Part shown: positions 47,271 to 53,690 of the stretch, in pieces
Numbering within the stretch: the first letter of the stretch is position 1
Layout of the letters: every line of letters starts with the position of its first letter
Assembly: GCF_014647435.1 (NCBI RefSeq)
Contig: NZ_BMPE01000021.1
Location: 1-53,690, forward strand
DNA: 53,690 bases
Direction of reading: 5' to 3'
Source: Deinococcus radiotolerans
GTDB lineage: Bacteria; Deinococcota; Deinococci; Deinococcales; Deinococcaceae
Notes under the pieces: model-generated
Told to the model about the DNA's origin: nothing
Database searches by the model: none
Seen by the model: the letters and a program-made list of their open reading frames with translations, nothing else
Position numbers and translations under genes: made by a program

Positions 47271-49345
47271 TGACGACACTGATCCAAGTCCCGAAGCCTG
47301 ACCTGGGCCGCCCGAACGATTCGCGCCTCACGCAGGCGTACCTGGACTCCCGCCCTGAACTGAAGAACCTGACGCCGTTTAACCCGGCCACAGACTTCGA
47401 CCTGATCGACGCCATCAATGACGCGTTCGGGCGGCTGCATGCGCTCGTGCAGTACGCCGACCCGGCGCTGTACGCGCAGATGGTGGCCGCGCGGGATCAG
47501 GCGGCCAGTGATCACCAGGCCGTCCAGGGCGCCCTGCTCGGCCTGGACGGCATCACAAATGAGCTGCGCCAGTTGGCCGGCGTGTACAACCTGGGCCGCG
47601 CCCCGCAGGCGGGCGATCCGGCCGGCACGTACCGCGTGGCGGACACGCTGGTCAGCTGGGACGGCGCGGCGGTGACGGCCACGAGCGCCGTGCTCGCCAC
47701 CACCGCGACCGTCACGACTCAGATCAGCACGGCGCTCAGCAGCCGCCAACTGTGGGAGCGCATCTGGGCGACCGTTCAGGAGGGCGGGAACGCCACGATC
47801 ATCGCGTTCGGGGACAGCATCACGCAGGGCTTCCTGGGCAGCAGTGGGCAGATCAGCGCAACGCCCTGGCCCAGCGTGCTCCAGGGCCTCCTGCGCGGCG
47901 TGTACGGTGCGGGCATCACCGTCGTGAACAAGGGCGTGGGCGGGAACCGCACCACGGAACTCCTGAACCGCTTCGGGGCCGACGTCCTCGACCTCGCGCC
48001 GCAGGCGGTCATCATCGCCATCGGCACGAACGATCAGGTGGGCAACGGCAACGGCCCGCGCGTCCCGCCCGCGCAGTTCACGGAGAACGTGGAGTACATG
48101 GTCACCGAACTCACCCGGCGCGGCATCGCCGTGGCGCTGGCCACGCCCGTGCCGTTCCTCACCAACGAGGCTGGGACGCGAGGCGCGCTGGCGTACGGGC
48201 AACTGCTGCGCGGCATCGCCGAGCGGTACAACTGCCCCCTGCTCGACAGCGGGCAGCTCTACCAACCGACCAGTGAGGGGCGCGGGCGGCGCCTCGCGCA
48301 GAGCCTCCCGGACAACGTGCATCCCGGCACGGACGCGGACTACCGGATGCTGGGCGCCATCATGGCGCACGGGCTCATGGCGCACGGTATTGCCACGGCG
48401 GACGGCTCACGCGGCTGGACGGATGATTTCAGCCGCGCCCGTGACCTGACCCTGGGGGCCGCGTGGCAGGTGACGGGCCTGGACGCCCCGTACTACGCCT
48501 ATGCGGTGGGCGGGCAGTTCATCTGCTGGCACACCAACGGCAGCGTGCGGTTCGTGAACAACGCAACTGGCATGGCCGCCGCGCAGCGGGCCGAACTCAC
48601 GCACCGGTACGCAGGCAGCGGCGCCGGTTACATCGGGCCGCTGGTGGGCGCGACAGCAACACCCGCCGACCCGCTGAAGAACGGGTGGTGGTGGACCATC
48701 GTGGCCGGCACCGCGTACCTGTTCGACCCCCAGAACAACCAGTTCACGACGAATGTCACCCCCTACGCGCTTGGCCGCGAGTACACCATGAGCCTGGAAC
48801 GCAGCGGCGGACGCATCGTCGCGCAGCTGGACGGCGTGACGGTGTTCGACGTGGCGGACAGTGGCCCGGCTGGTCTGCCCGGCATCGCCATCGGCAGCGC
48901 CGATTTCAACGACCACTGCAACACCGCACTGGCCTTCCGGGCGGCCAATCTCACCCCGGCCGCTGGAGGGGGCGGTGGCACGTACCTCGGCAGTGCGGCG
49001 GTGAGTGGCGCGCAGACCAGCGCAGCGACAGCACCGGCAGACATCGCGGGGTACGCGGTCACGTTCACAACGGATGGCACCCGTCGCGTGAAAATCTCCG
49101 CTGCCGTGAACGCCTGGAACGGCGGCTCGCAGGGGTCCGCGTACGCCCGGCTGCGGATTGACGGACAGACCAGCCAAACAGTCCGCGTCGGCTACGTTCC
49201 GAACGCCCTGTGCGTCCACAGTCTGCTCTGGGACGCCGGGATGCTGCCCGCGGGGACGTACACCGCGCGCCTCCAGGGGTGGACGGTGGACGGCACTCAA
49301 TCGATGGTTGTGGATGCCATGACCATCATCGCGGAGGGCATCTGA
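47270..49345 (+). CDS. Tail spike with SGNH hydrolase domain
   Basis: 691 aa. An N-terminal attachment part (to ~160), then an SGNH hydrolase: GDSITQG with Ser183, NKGVGGNR, AIGTNDQ and DNVHPGTDADYRM supply the four blocks and the Asp/His. A C-terminal region has two beta-jelly-roll-like modules (~380-560 and ~580-691, rich in G/T/S). It probably deacylates host surface glycans to expose the receptor. Confidence 0.85.
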   Translation: MTTLIQVPKPDLGRPNDSRLTQAYLDSRPELKNLTPFNPATDFDLIDAINDAFGRLHALVQYADPALYAQMVAARDQAASDHQAVQGALLGLDGITNELRQLAGVYNLGRAPQAGDPAGTYRVADTLVSWDGAAVTATSAVLATTATVTTQISTALSSRQLWERIWATVQEGGNATIIAFGDSITQGFLGSSGQISATPWPSVLQGLLRGVYGAGITVVNKGVGGNRTTELLNRFGADVLDLAPQAVIIAIGTNDQVGNGNGPRVPPAQFTENVEYMVTELTRRGIAVALATPVPFLTNEAGTRGALAYGQLLRGIAERYNCPLLDSGQLYQPTSEGRGRRLAQSLPDNVHPGTDADYRMLGAIMAHGLMAHGIATADGSRGWTDDFSRARDLTLGAAWQVTGLDAPYYAYAVGGQFICWHTNGSVRFVNNATGMAAAQRAELTHRYAGSGAGYIGPLVGATATPADPLKNGWWWTIVAGTAYLFDPQNNQFTTNVTPYALGREYTMSLERSGGRIVAQLDGVTVFDVADSGPAGLPGIAIGSADFNDHCNTALAFRAANLTPAAGGGGGTYLGSAAVSGAQTSAATAPADIAGYAVTFTTDGTRRVKISAAVNAWNGGSQGSAYARLRIDGQTSQTVRVGYVPNALCVHSLLWDAGMLPAGTYTARLQGWTVDGTQSMVVDAMTIIAEGI

Positions 49346-49674
49346 TGCAACGGTACGCACTGATCAGGGCCGGCACGGTGGGCGTCGTGCTCATCACGAC
49401 GCCCCTCACCATCGACGCCATTCGCAACGGGTGGGATCACATCGAGCCCAGCGAGACGGCCGAACCTGGTTGGACGTGGGACGGGGAAACCCTGAGCCCG
49501 CCGCCTGAACCCGACCCGGTGAAGGTCGAGCGCGCCGAGGTGAAGCAACTGTTGGAGGGGCGCATCGCGCTCTTCCCCCGCCTGCTGGCGACTCGCGCCA
49601 CCACTGAAGAACAGACCGACCTGCTCGATGAGATCGAGGAAATTACGCAGTACCTACGTGGACTGGAGGAATGA
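49345..49674 (+). CDS. Tail fibre accessory protein
   Basis: 109 aa, ATG shares a base with the spike stop. MQRYALIRAGTVGVVLITTPLTIDAIRNGWDHIEP then a coiled C terminus (RAEVKQLLEGRIALFPRLLATRATTEEQTDLLDEIEEI). Resembles small tail-fibre assembly proteins in position and layout. Confidence 0.55.
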   Translation: MQRYALIRAGTVGVVLITTPLTIDAIRNGWDHIEPSETAEPGWTWDGETLSPPPEPDPVKVERAEVKQLLEGRIALFPRLLATRATTEEQTDLLDEIEEITQYLRGLEE

Positions 49675-49675
49675 C

Positions 49676-49855
49676 ATGCGCCTGAACCTACCCCCACGCT
49701 GTCAGACCTGTGGCCGCCGCCTGACCATGAACACCGTGACTGGGTACTACGAGTGCGCGTATGACGGCTACAGCACCGACCCCAACACGCAATCTGCACC
49801 CGCAGAGGTCCCCGCTACCACGCAGGACGCCCCGGCGCCCACCGACACTGAGTAA
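49676..49855 (+). CDS. Small zinc-ribbon protein
   Basis: 59 aa with CQTCGRRL and YYECAYDGY near the N terminus and a disordered Pro/Ala/Thr tail. Only three Cys, so the metal site would be incomplete. Last gene of the tail operon. Confidence 0.5.
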   Translation: MRLNLPPRCQTCGRRLTMNTVTGYYECAYDGYSTDPNTQSAPAEVPATTQDAPAPTDTE

Positions 49856-49888
49856 CCCCAGCGCGCATTGACCGCATGGGCAACCCAC

Positions 49889-50095
49889 TTACCGCTTTTG
49901 CTTGCGTTGAATGACGACTTCCAGGCCCAGCACGTCCAGCAGCTGCCGCCACCTCTTGGGCATCAGTGAGGTGCTGGCGGTGAGCATCCGATTGACATAG
50001 ATGCGCTCGACCTGCATGCGCTCGGCCAGCACGTCCTGCGTGATGCCGTCCTCTTTCATCATCGCCTTGACCTGGCGCACGACTTCCTTGTTCAT
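49889..50095 (-). CDS. Small XRE-type repressor
   Basis: 68 aa from MNKEVVRQVKAMMKEDG. ITQDVLAERMQVERIYVNRMLTAST is a helix-turn-helix. Divergent from the lysis genes, with an inverted repeat in its own promoter, so it probably controls itself and the lysis operon. A GTG at 50104 is an alternative start. Confidence 0.7.
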   Translation of the reverse strand: MNKEVVRQVKAMMKEDGITQDVLAERMQVERIYVNRMLTASTSLMPKRWRQLLDVLGLEVVIQRKQKR

Positions 50096-50118
50096 CCTCG
50101 GCACGCTAGCACCCCCGG

Positions 50119-50157
50119 GTAACGTTTTTTCACGCGCTACACGGCGTCTAACGTTAC
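50119..50157. promoter_or_regulatory. Inverted repeat GTAACGTT...AACGTTAC, likely operator
   Basis: GTAACGTT (50119-50126) and AACGTTAC (50150-50157) form 8-bp arms 23 bp apart between the small repressor and the lysis genes. Each arm contains the palindrome AACGTT. Related elements are at 12503-12522. Confidence 0.55.
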
Positions 50158-50246
50158 ACGCGGAGGCGCGTGCAACTGCAATTCAACCCACACCGCCCGG
50201 CCACCTCGGCAGCCGGGCGGTTCTCAACTCGCCGAGTGGAGGCCCC

Positions 50247-50576
50247 ATGCGCCACATCCCCCTCGCGGCCCTGACGCTGACCCTGCTGCTCGCCACCGCG
50301 CAGGCCGCCACGACCCCCGTGTGCGCTGTGCAGGTCACCACCCGCAGCAGCTGGCTGGGCCGCATCGTCACCGTCACGCCCGCCCCCAGCTGCCCGCCGA
50401 ACGGCAAGGCGTTCTTCCGCTTCGCGTCTCGCACCGGCACGCAGCCGGACAGCCCGCCCGGCGTCTTCGACCTGAGCCCAGGAGAGCAGCTCACGCGCAG
50501 GGTGCCGCGCGACTGGTGGGTCGAAGTCCGGGACAAGTACCTGCGGTTCACTCGCATCAAGGAGGTGGTGAAGTAA
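50247..50576 (+). CDS. Exported protein in the lysis region
   Basis: 109 aa. MRHIPLAALTLTLLLATAQA is a signal peptide with AQA cleavage; the mature part has two Cys (VCAVQV, PSCPP) and is beta-rich. GGAGG lies before the ATG. Could be a spanin-like or envelope protein; function unknown. Confidence 0.55.
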   Translation: MRHIPLAALTLTLLLATAQAATTPVCAVQVTTRSSWLGRIVTVTPAPSCPPNGKAFFRFASRTGTQPDSPPGVFDLSPGEQLTRRVPRDWWVEVRDKYLRFTRIKEVVK

Positions 50577-51035
50577 GTGGAGAAATTCCTGATCGTCCTT
50601 TCGGCGAGCACCCTGGCCGCGAATGAACTCAGCGGCCCTCAGTTTCCGTTCACGCAGGGGGAGCTGTGGAGCCTCGCGTTCGTGCTGGCCGCGAGCCTGC
50701 TGGTCGCCATCAGCAAGGAGGCCAGCAAGGCCAGCCGGGGCCCGTTCAAGGCCGGGCGCTTCTGGGGGAACGTGGGGCTGGGTGTGGCGGCCGGCATGTG
50801 CGCGCCCCTGCTGATCGAATACGTGGTGCAGCACTACACGGGCAAGCCCCTCACGGGCGGCGCCAGCGTCGGCCTGGGCATCCTCGGGGCCTACGCGGGC
50901 CGGGACTTCCTGAAGGCCGCGTATAGCGCCCTGCTCAGCCTGGGGCAGGCGTTCGCCAAGCTCAAGGGTTTCTCCATCAGCTACGACCAGTCGAAGGTCA
51001 AAGGCACGAAGAAAGGCGGTGAGGACGATGCGTAA
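50577..51035 (+). CDS. Holin-like membrane protein
   Basis: 152 aa from a GTG directly after the previous stop. Membrane helices LWSLAFVLAASLLVAIS, FWGNVGLGVAAGMCAPLLIEYV and GGASVGLGILGAYAG, and a charged C-terminal tail (KVKGTKKGGEDDA). Two genes before the endolysin, a holin position. Confidence 0.6.
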   Translation: MEKFLIVLSASTLAANELSGPQFPFTQGELWSLAFVLAASLLVAISKEASKASRGPFKAGRFWGNVGLGVAAGMCAPLLIEYVVQHYTGKPLTGGASVGLGILGAYAGRDFLKAAYSALLSLGQAFAKLKGFSISYDQSKVKGTKKGGEDDA

Positions 51036-51534
51036 CGCGAATCGACTGACCCGGAGCGCGCCGCGCGTCCTCTGGGAAGCCCTGCACAGACTCCCGCAGG
51101 TGCTGCTGATCCTGCTGCTGTGCGGCCTCCTGATTGGCGCGTACACGACCGACGCCTGGCTGGCGGATCTGGGTGACACGGTGCTGGGCCCGCCGGTCGT
51201 GCAGGAGGGCCTGCGGGGCCTGATCATCATGGCCGTCGCCCGCGCGTTCCAGCTGCGGTGGGCGGTCGTGACCGGGTGGAGCCGCGTGGGGTGGCTGCTG
51301 CTGGCCTGCGGCGTCGCCCTGAACCTCGCCCGCGGCCACTTCAGCGGCACGCCGCTGACCCTGGCGTTCGCGCTGGGGCACCTGGGCCTATTGATCCTCA
51401 CCACCCGCCTGATGGTCGCCACCCTGCGCGAGCAGCGCCTCGCGGATGAGTGCGCGACCGTCCGCCGCCAGCTGGCGGCAGCTCACGCCCGCATTGCCGA
51501 ACTGGAGGCCCAGCATGACCCTGATCACCCCTGA
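51028..51534 (+). CDS. Membrane protein of the lysis cassette
   Basis: 168 aa, about four hydrophobic segments (VLLILLLCGLLIGAY, GLRGLIIMAVARAFQ, RVGWLLLACGVALNLA, LTLAFALGHLGLLILTTRLMV) then a coiled C terminus (ADECATVRRQLAAAHARIAELEAQ). Overlaps the endolysin by 20 bp. Possibly a second holin/antiholin. Confidence 0.55.
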   Translation: MRNANRLTRSAPRVLWEALHRLPQVLLILLLCGLLIGAYTTDAWLADLGDTVLGPPVVQEGLRGLIIMAVARAFQLRWAVVTGWSRVGWLLLACGVALNLARGHFSGTPLTLAFALGHLGLLILTTRLMVATLREQRLADECATVRRQLAAAHARIAELEAQHDPDHP

Positions 51535-52231
51535 CCTGATCCGCGCCCTGAATGCCCGCCACCCGCGCCCAGACGTCGCCGCCGCGAAGCTGGGCGCCGC
51601 TTTTGACCGGTACGGACTGAGCACGCCGCGCGTGGTGGCCATGGCCATCGCGCAGCTGATGCACGAATCCGGCCTGATCCCGCAAGAGGAAAACCTGTCC
51701 TACCGGGCCACGCGCATCCGGCAGGTGTGGCCCTCACGCTTCCCCACGCTGGCCAGCGCGGAGGCCGTGGCCTTCAACCCCCGCGCGCTGGGCGACCTCG
51801 TGTACAGCGGACGCATGGGCAACGGGCCCAGCGAGGGCTTCGCGTACCGGGGCCGCGGCATGATCCAACTCACGGGCAAAGCCAACTACCAGACGTACGG
51901 CCGCCTCACGGGCTTCGACCTCGTGGGGCAGCCGGACCTGCTGCTGCAGTACGGGGTGAGCGCCCTGGTGGCCGGCGCGTTCTGGCAGAGCCACGGGCTG
52001 AATGCACCGGCTGAGCGGGGGGACGTGCTGGCCGTCACCCGCGCCATCAACGGCGGCACCACGGGCCTGGATGACCGCGAGCGCCTGTACCAGCGGGCCC
52101 TGAACCGCGTGCCCCGCTACGGGCTGCTGGGCACGGACGCCCCCCTCGACCCGCAGCGGGACGAGGCGCACGACCTGGACACGCGCGAGGAGCTGTACAC
52201 CCGGGCGCTGTCCGCGCTGGGCGCACGCTAG
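51515..52231 (+). CDS. Endolysin, GH19 chitinase-like lysozyme
   Basis: 238 aa. AIAQLMHESGLIPQEENLSYRATRIRQVWPSRFP holds the catalytic Glu pair (E51 and E58/59), followed by NPRALGDLVYSGRMGNGPSEGFAYRGRGMIQLTGKANYQTY, the GH19 hallmark. It cleaves glycan strands of peptidoglycan at lysis. No export signal, so it needs the holin. Confidence 0.9.
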   Translation: MTLITPDLIRALNARHPRPDVAAAKLGAAFDRYGLSTPRVVAMAIAQLMHESGLIPQEENLSYRATRIRQVWPSRFPTLASAEAVAFNPRALGDLVYSGRMGNGPSEGFAYRGRGMIQLTGKANYQTYGRLTGFDLVGQPDLLLQYGVSALVAGAFWQSHGLNAPAERGDVLAVTRAINGGTTGLDDRERLYQRALNRVPRYGLLGTDAPLDPQRDEAHDLDTREELYTRALSALGAR

Positions 52232-52285
52232 GCCCGATTTACACGGCAGGCCGCGCCTCCGGGCGCTGACAATCCGCCCTCTCCC

Positions 52286-52308
52286 GGCCCCTGCCCAGCG
52301 CGGGGGCC
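52286..52308 (+). terminator. Hairpin after the endolysin
   Basis: GGCCCC and GGGGCC pair around an 11-nt loop in the 96-bp gap before the next gene. No T tract, so weak. Confidence 0.35.
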
Positions 52309-52327
52309 GCGCCCATTGAGGTGAGTC

Positions 52328-52669
52328 ATGAACGCGAATCTGCTGAAACTGAAGCTGTACCTGAAGCTTTTGGCCTTGAAGGCGCTGCCGGACATCGAGC
52401 GCCGCGCCCTGGAGGCGTACGAGCGCACGGGCACCGTTGTGCACGATAAGCGGCAGTTTGCCCGCGAGTACGTGCTGGAACGGTACGCGCAGGCCACCGC
52501 GAAGATCCCGGGCCTGCGGGACACGAAGCTCGATGACCTGGCGGTGGGGGCGGCCATTGACGAGACGCTGGACTGGGCATGGGATCAGCTGGGCGACGTG
52601 CTCAACAGCATCAGTCATGATCCGGTCGTGACCGCGCCCGATCTGCCCAAGGGGGGTGAGGCGCAGTGA
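52328..52669 (+). CDS. Hypothetical helical protein downstream of lysis genes
   Basis: 113 aa, basic N-terminal helix (LLKLKLYLKLLALKAL) then an amphipathic domain ending DPVVTAPDLPKGGEAQ. Resembles the soluble part of LLH-type phage holin-associated proteins, but this is weak. Overlaps the lipoprotein gene by one base. Confidence 0.5.
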   Translation: MNANLLKLKLYLKLLALKALPDIERRALEAYERTGTVVHDKRQFAREYVLERYAQATAKIPGLRDTKLDDLAVGAAIDETLDWAWDQLGDVLNSISHDPVVTAPDLPKGGEAQ

Positions 52670-53019
52670 TGCGCCTGGCGCTGCTGGCCGCACTGGTGCT
52701 CACCGCGTGCACGCCCACCCTGACCGGGCCCGCTGATCCGGGCGGCGCGCGCCTGACCGTCACGCGGGGCGAGGCGTTCGACACCGTGCGGTTCGACACC
52801 GGCACGCAGGCCGTCCTGGGCGCGAAACTCACCCTGACGGGCCGGAATCTCGCGGTGAACGATCCGAACTGCGCGGTGGACGGCTCGCAGATCGTGTGCA
52901 CGCTGGGCGCGCGACCGGCGGAGCGTGGGTACGTGCTGCCCGTGCGAGGTCTACTGATCGTGCAGGCGAATTTTGCCCGCCCAGACGGCCGATCGTATGA
53001 TTTAATCACGGAGCGGTAA
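52669..53019 (+). CDS. Phage lipoprotein
   Basis: 116 aa. MRLALLAALVLTAC gives a lipobox L-T-A-C, Cys14 being the acylated residue. The mature part is a small beta domain with two Cys (DPNCAVDGSQIVCTLG). Lipoproteins here are often outer spanins or superinfection-exclusion proteins. A strong terminator follows. Confidence 0.65.
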   Translation: MRLALLAALVLTACTPTLTGPADPGGARLTVTRGEAFDTVRFDTGTQAVLGAKLTLTGRNLAVNDPNCAVDGSQIVCTLGARPAERGYVLPVRGLLIVQANFARPDGRSYDLITER

Positions 53020-53039
53020 CGGACAACTCAGGCGATTGC

Positions 53040-53088
53040 GCCCCCCTGCACCGGCTCCGGCTGGCCGCAGGGGGGCGCATTTTTATTT
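53040..53088. terminator. Strong terminator ending the late region
   Basis: GCCCCCCTGC (53040-53049) pairs perfectly with GCAGGGGGGC (53067-53076), followed by GCATTTTTATTT. It lies between convergent genes and marks the sharp change from GC-rich phage DNA to the AT-rich cargo. Confidence 0.85.
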
Positions 53089-53690
53089 CAAGAGCTCATG
53101 GTTCTGTTCAATCTGCTCTCTCGTGCTGCTCTTCTTAAACTTTTAGATAAGGAGATTTTTGCTCGAACATACCTATATTTACCGACCATTCTGGGTAAGT
53201 GTCTTCTGTTTATGTATCGCAGAAGAGGTGCCATTCTCCAGCTTGGATGCATTAATTCAATTTCTATAAAAATTAGAATGTACTTACCAAACGCCTGCGC
53301 ATTCATTAGTTTCAGCGGCCCATTGGGGAACAGCGCAATTAAGTAAGTAATAATAGGATAAATTATAAACATAATAAGTACAAAAGCTAGAGCTTCTGAA
53401 ACCGCATACCTTTTTCGGAATGCGATATGCCCAACGTAAGCCAAGATCGTGTAGAGGGTAATTGCTAATAAATCATATGCATCAGGAGTCATAATAGATC
53501 CATTGACTTCTATAAAGCTTTGTGAGCCTGCTATAAGGAATGGGGCTGAAATAGATAACGCGAAAAAAACATGATACCATCTCGATAGCATTAGTCTTCT
53601 TTCAATGCGGTCACGATTCGTCTGAGTTGATACTACAATTGAAATGGTGTTGGGAATGGTCTGTAAGGCGAAAATAAATTTACTGATCGA
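53088..53690 (-). CDS. Membrane protein paired with PadR, 3' part
   Basis: Continuation of the gene entering from 299-1 through the circular join; bases 53563-53690 duplicate 1-128. This part supplies the three membrane segments, including FVLIMFIIYPIITYLIALF, and the basic C-terminal tail KISLSKSLRRAARESRLNRTMSS. AT-rich. Read alone, gene callers would start it at 53591 and report a false 167-aa protein instead of 257 aa. Confidence 0.8.
   Translation of the reverse strand, partial: SISKFIFALQTIPNTISIVVSTQTNRDRIERRLMLSRWYHVFFALSISAPFLIAGSQSFIEVNGSIMTPDAYDLLAITLYTILAYVGHIAFRKRYAVSEALAFVLIMFIIYPIITYLIALFPNGPLKLMNAQAFGKYILIFIEIELMHPSWRMAPLLRYINRRHLPRMVGKYRYVRAKISLSKSLRRAARESRLNRTMSS
53563..53690. 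repeat. Terminal direct repeat (copy 2)
   Basis: Exact copy of 1-128; see that entry. The unique circle is 1-53562. Confidence 0.9.

Noticed and set aside
1..53690. tRNA genes, rRNA and insertion sequences
   Set aside because: No cloverleaf-like sequence, rRNA stretch, transposase or IS ends were recognised by reading; a dedicated tRNA scan could still find a divergent one.

Overview
The window is one circular element of about 53,562 bp. Its first 128 bases recur exactly as its last 128 (1-128 = 53563-53690), and one gene reads without a break through the join. It is a temperate phage with a contractile tail (myovirus-like) that also carries plasmid functions: a replication initiator with an iteron array inside its gene and a ParA partition cassette. 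I found no integrase. It is best described as a phage-plasmid. Very high GC in the core, dense ATGA/GTGA start-stop overlaps, a leaderless promoter-to-ATG arrangement and a DUF6504-like gene all suggest a Deinococcus host, but this is inference and no host gene proves it.

Layout. 53088-603 across the join (minus): an AT-rich PadR regulator and a membrane protein. 673-1229: two small genes. 1416-3137 (minus): an AT-rich P-loop ATPase between two unusual palindromes. 3278-10645 (minus): a tightly overlapped operon of 17 small to medium genes, including a PD-(D/E)XK-type nuclease, HNH, ASCH, MazG-like, a DnaQ-fold protein without its catalytic residues and a DndC/PAPS-reductase-like PP-loop enzyme. 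10745-14036: the control region, with a TPR protein followed by a 54-aa secreted-type peptide, a repressor with a degraded S24 domain, a small Cro-like gene, and three copies of a 16-bp palindromic operator that each enclose a -10 box. 14051-19389 (plus): early genes including an AntA-type antirepressor and the replication initiator. 19436-24812: ParA and its partner with octad repeats, a VRR-NUC nuclease and many small overlapping genes. 24951-49855 (plus): packaging, head, tail and baseplate genes with an SGNH-hydrolase tail spike. 49889-53019: a small repressor, lysis genes with a GH19 endolysin, and a lipoprotein.

How it may work together. The repressor box sits on the -10 of the repressor promoter, of the Cro-like gene and of the TPR gene, so one repressor could shut all three. 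The repressor lacks the Ser/Lys dyad used for SOS autocleavage, so induction probably comes from another route: the antirepressor, or the TPR receptor plus exported peptide pair, whose layout resembles Rap-Phr and arbitrium (AimR-AimP) systems of Bacillota. That pair is the strongest candidate for an undescribed system here. Other points of note are a proteasome/HslV-like hydrolase among the head genes, a +1 frameshift site in the tail chaperone gene, and four exact 22-bp-spaced iterons plus 13-bp tandem repeats inside the initiator gene.
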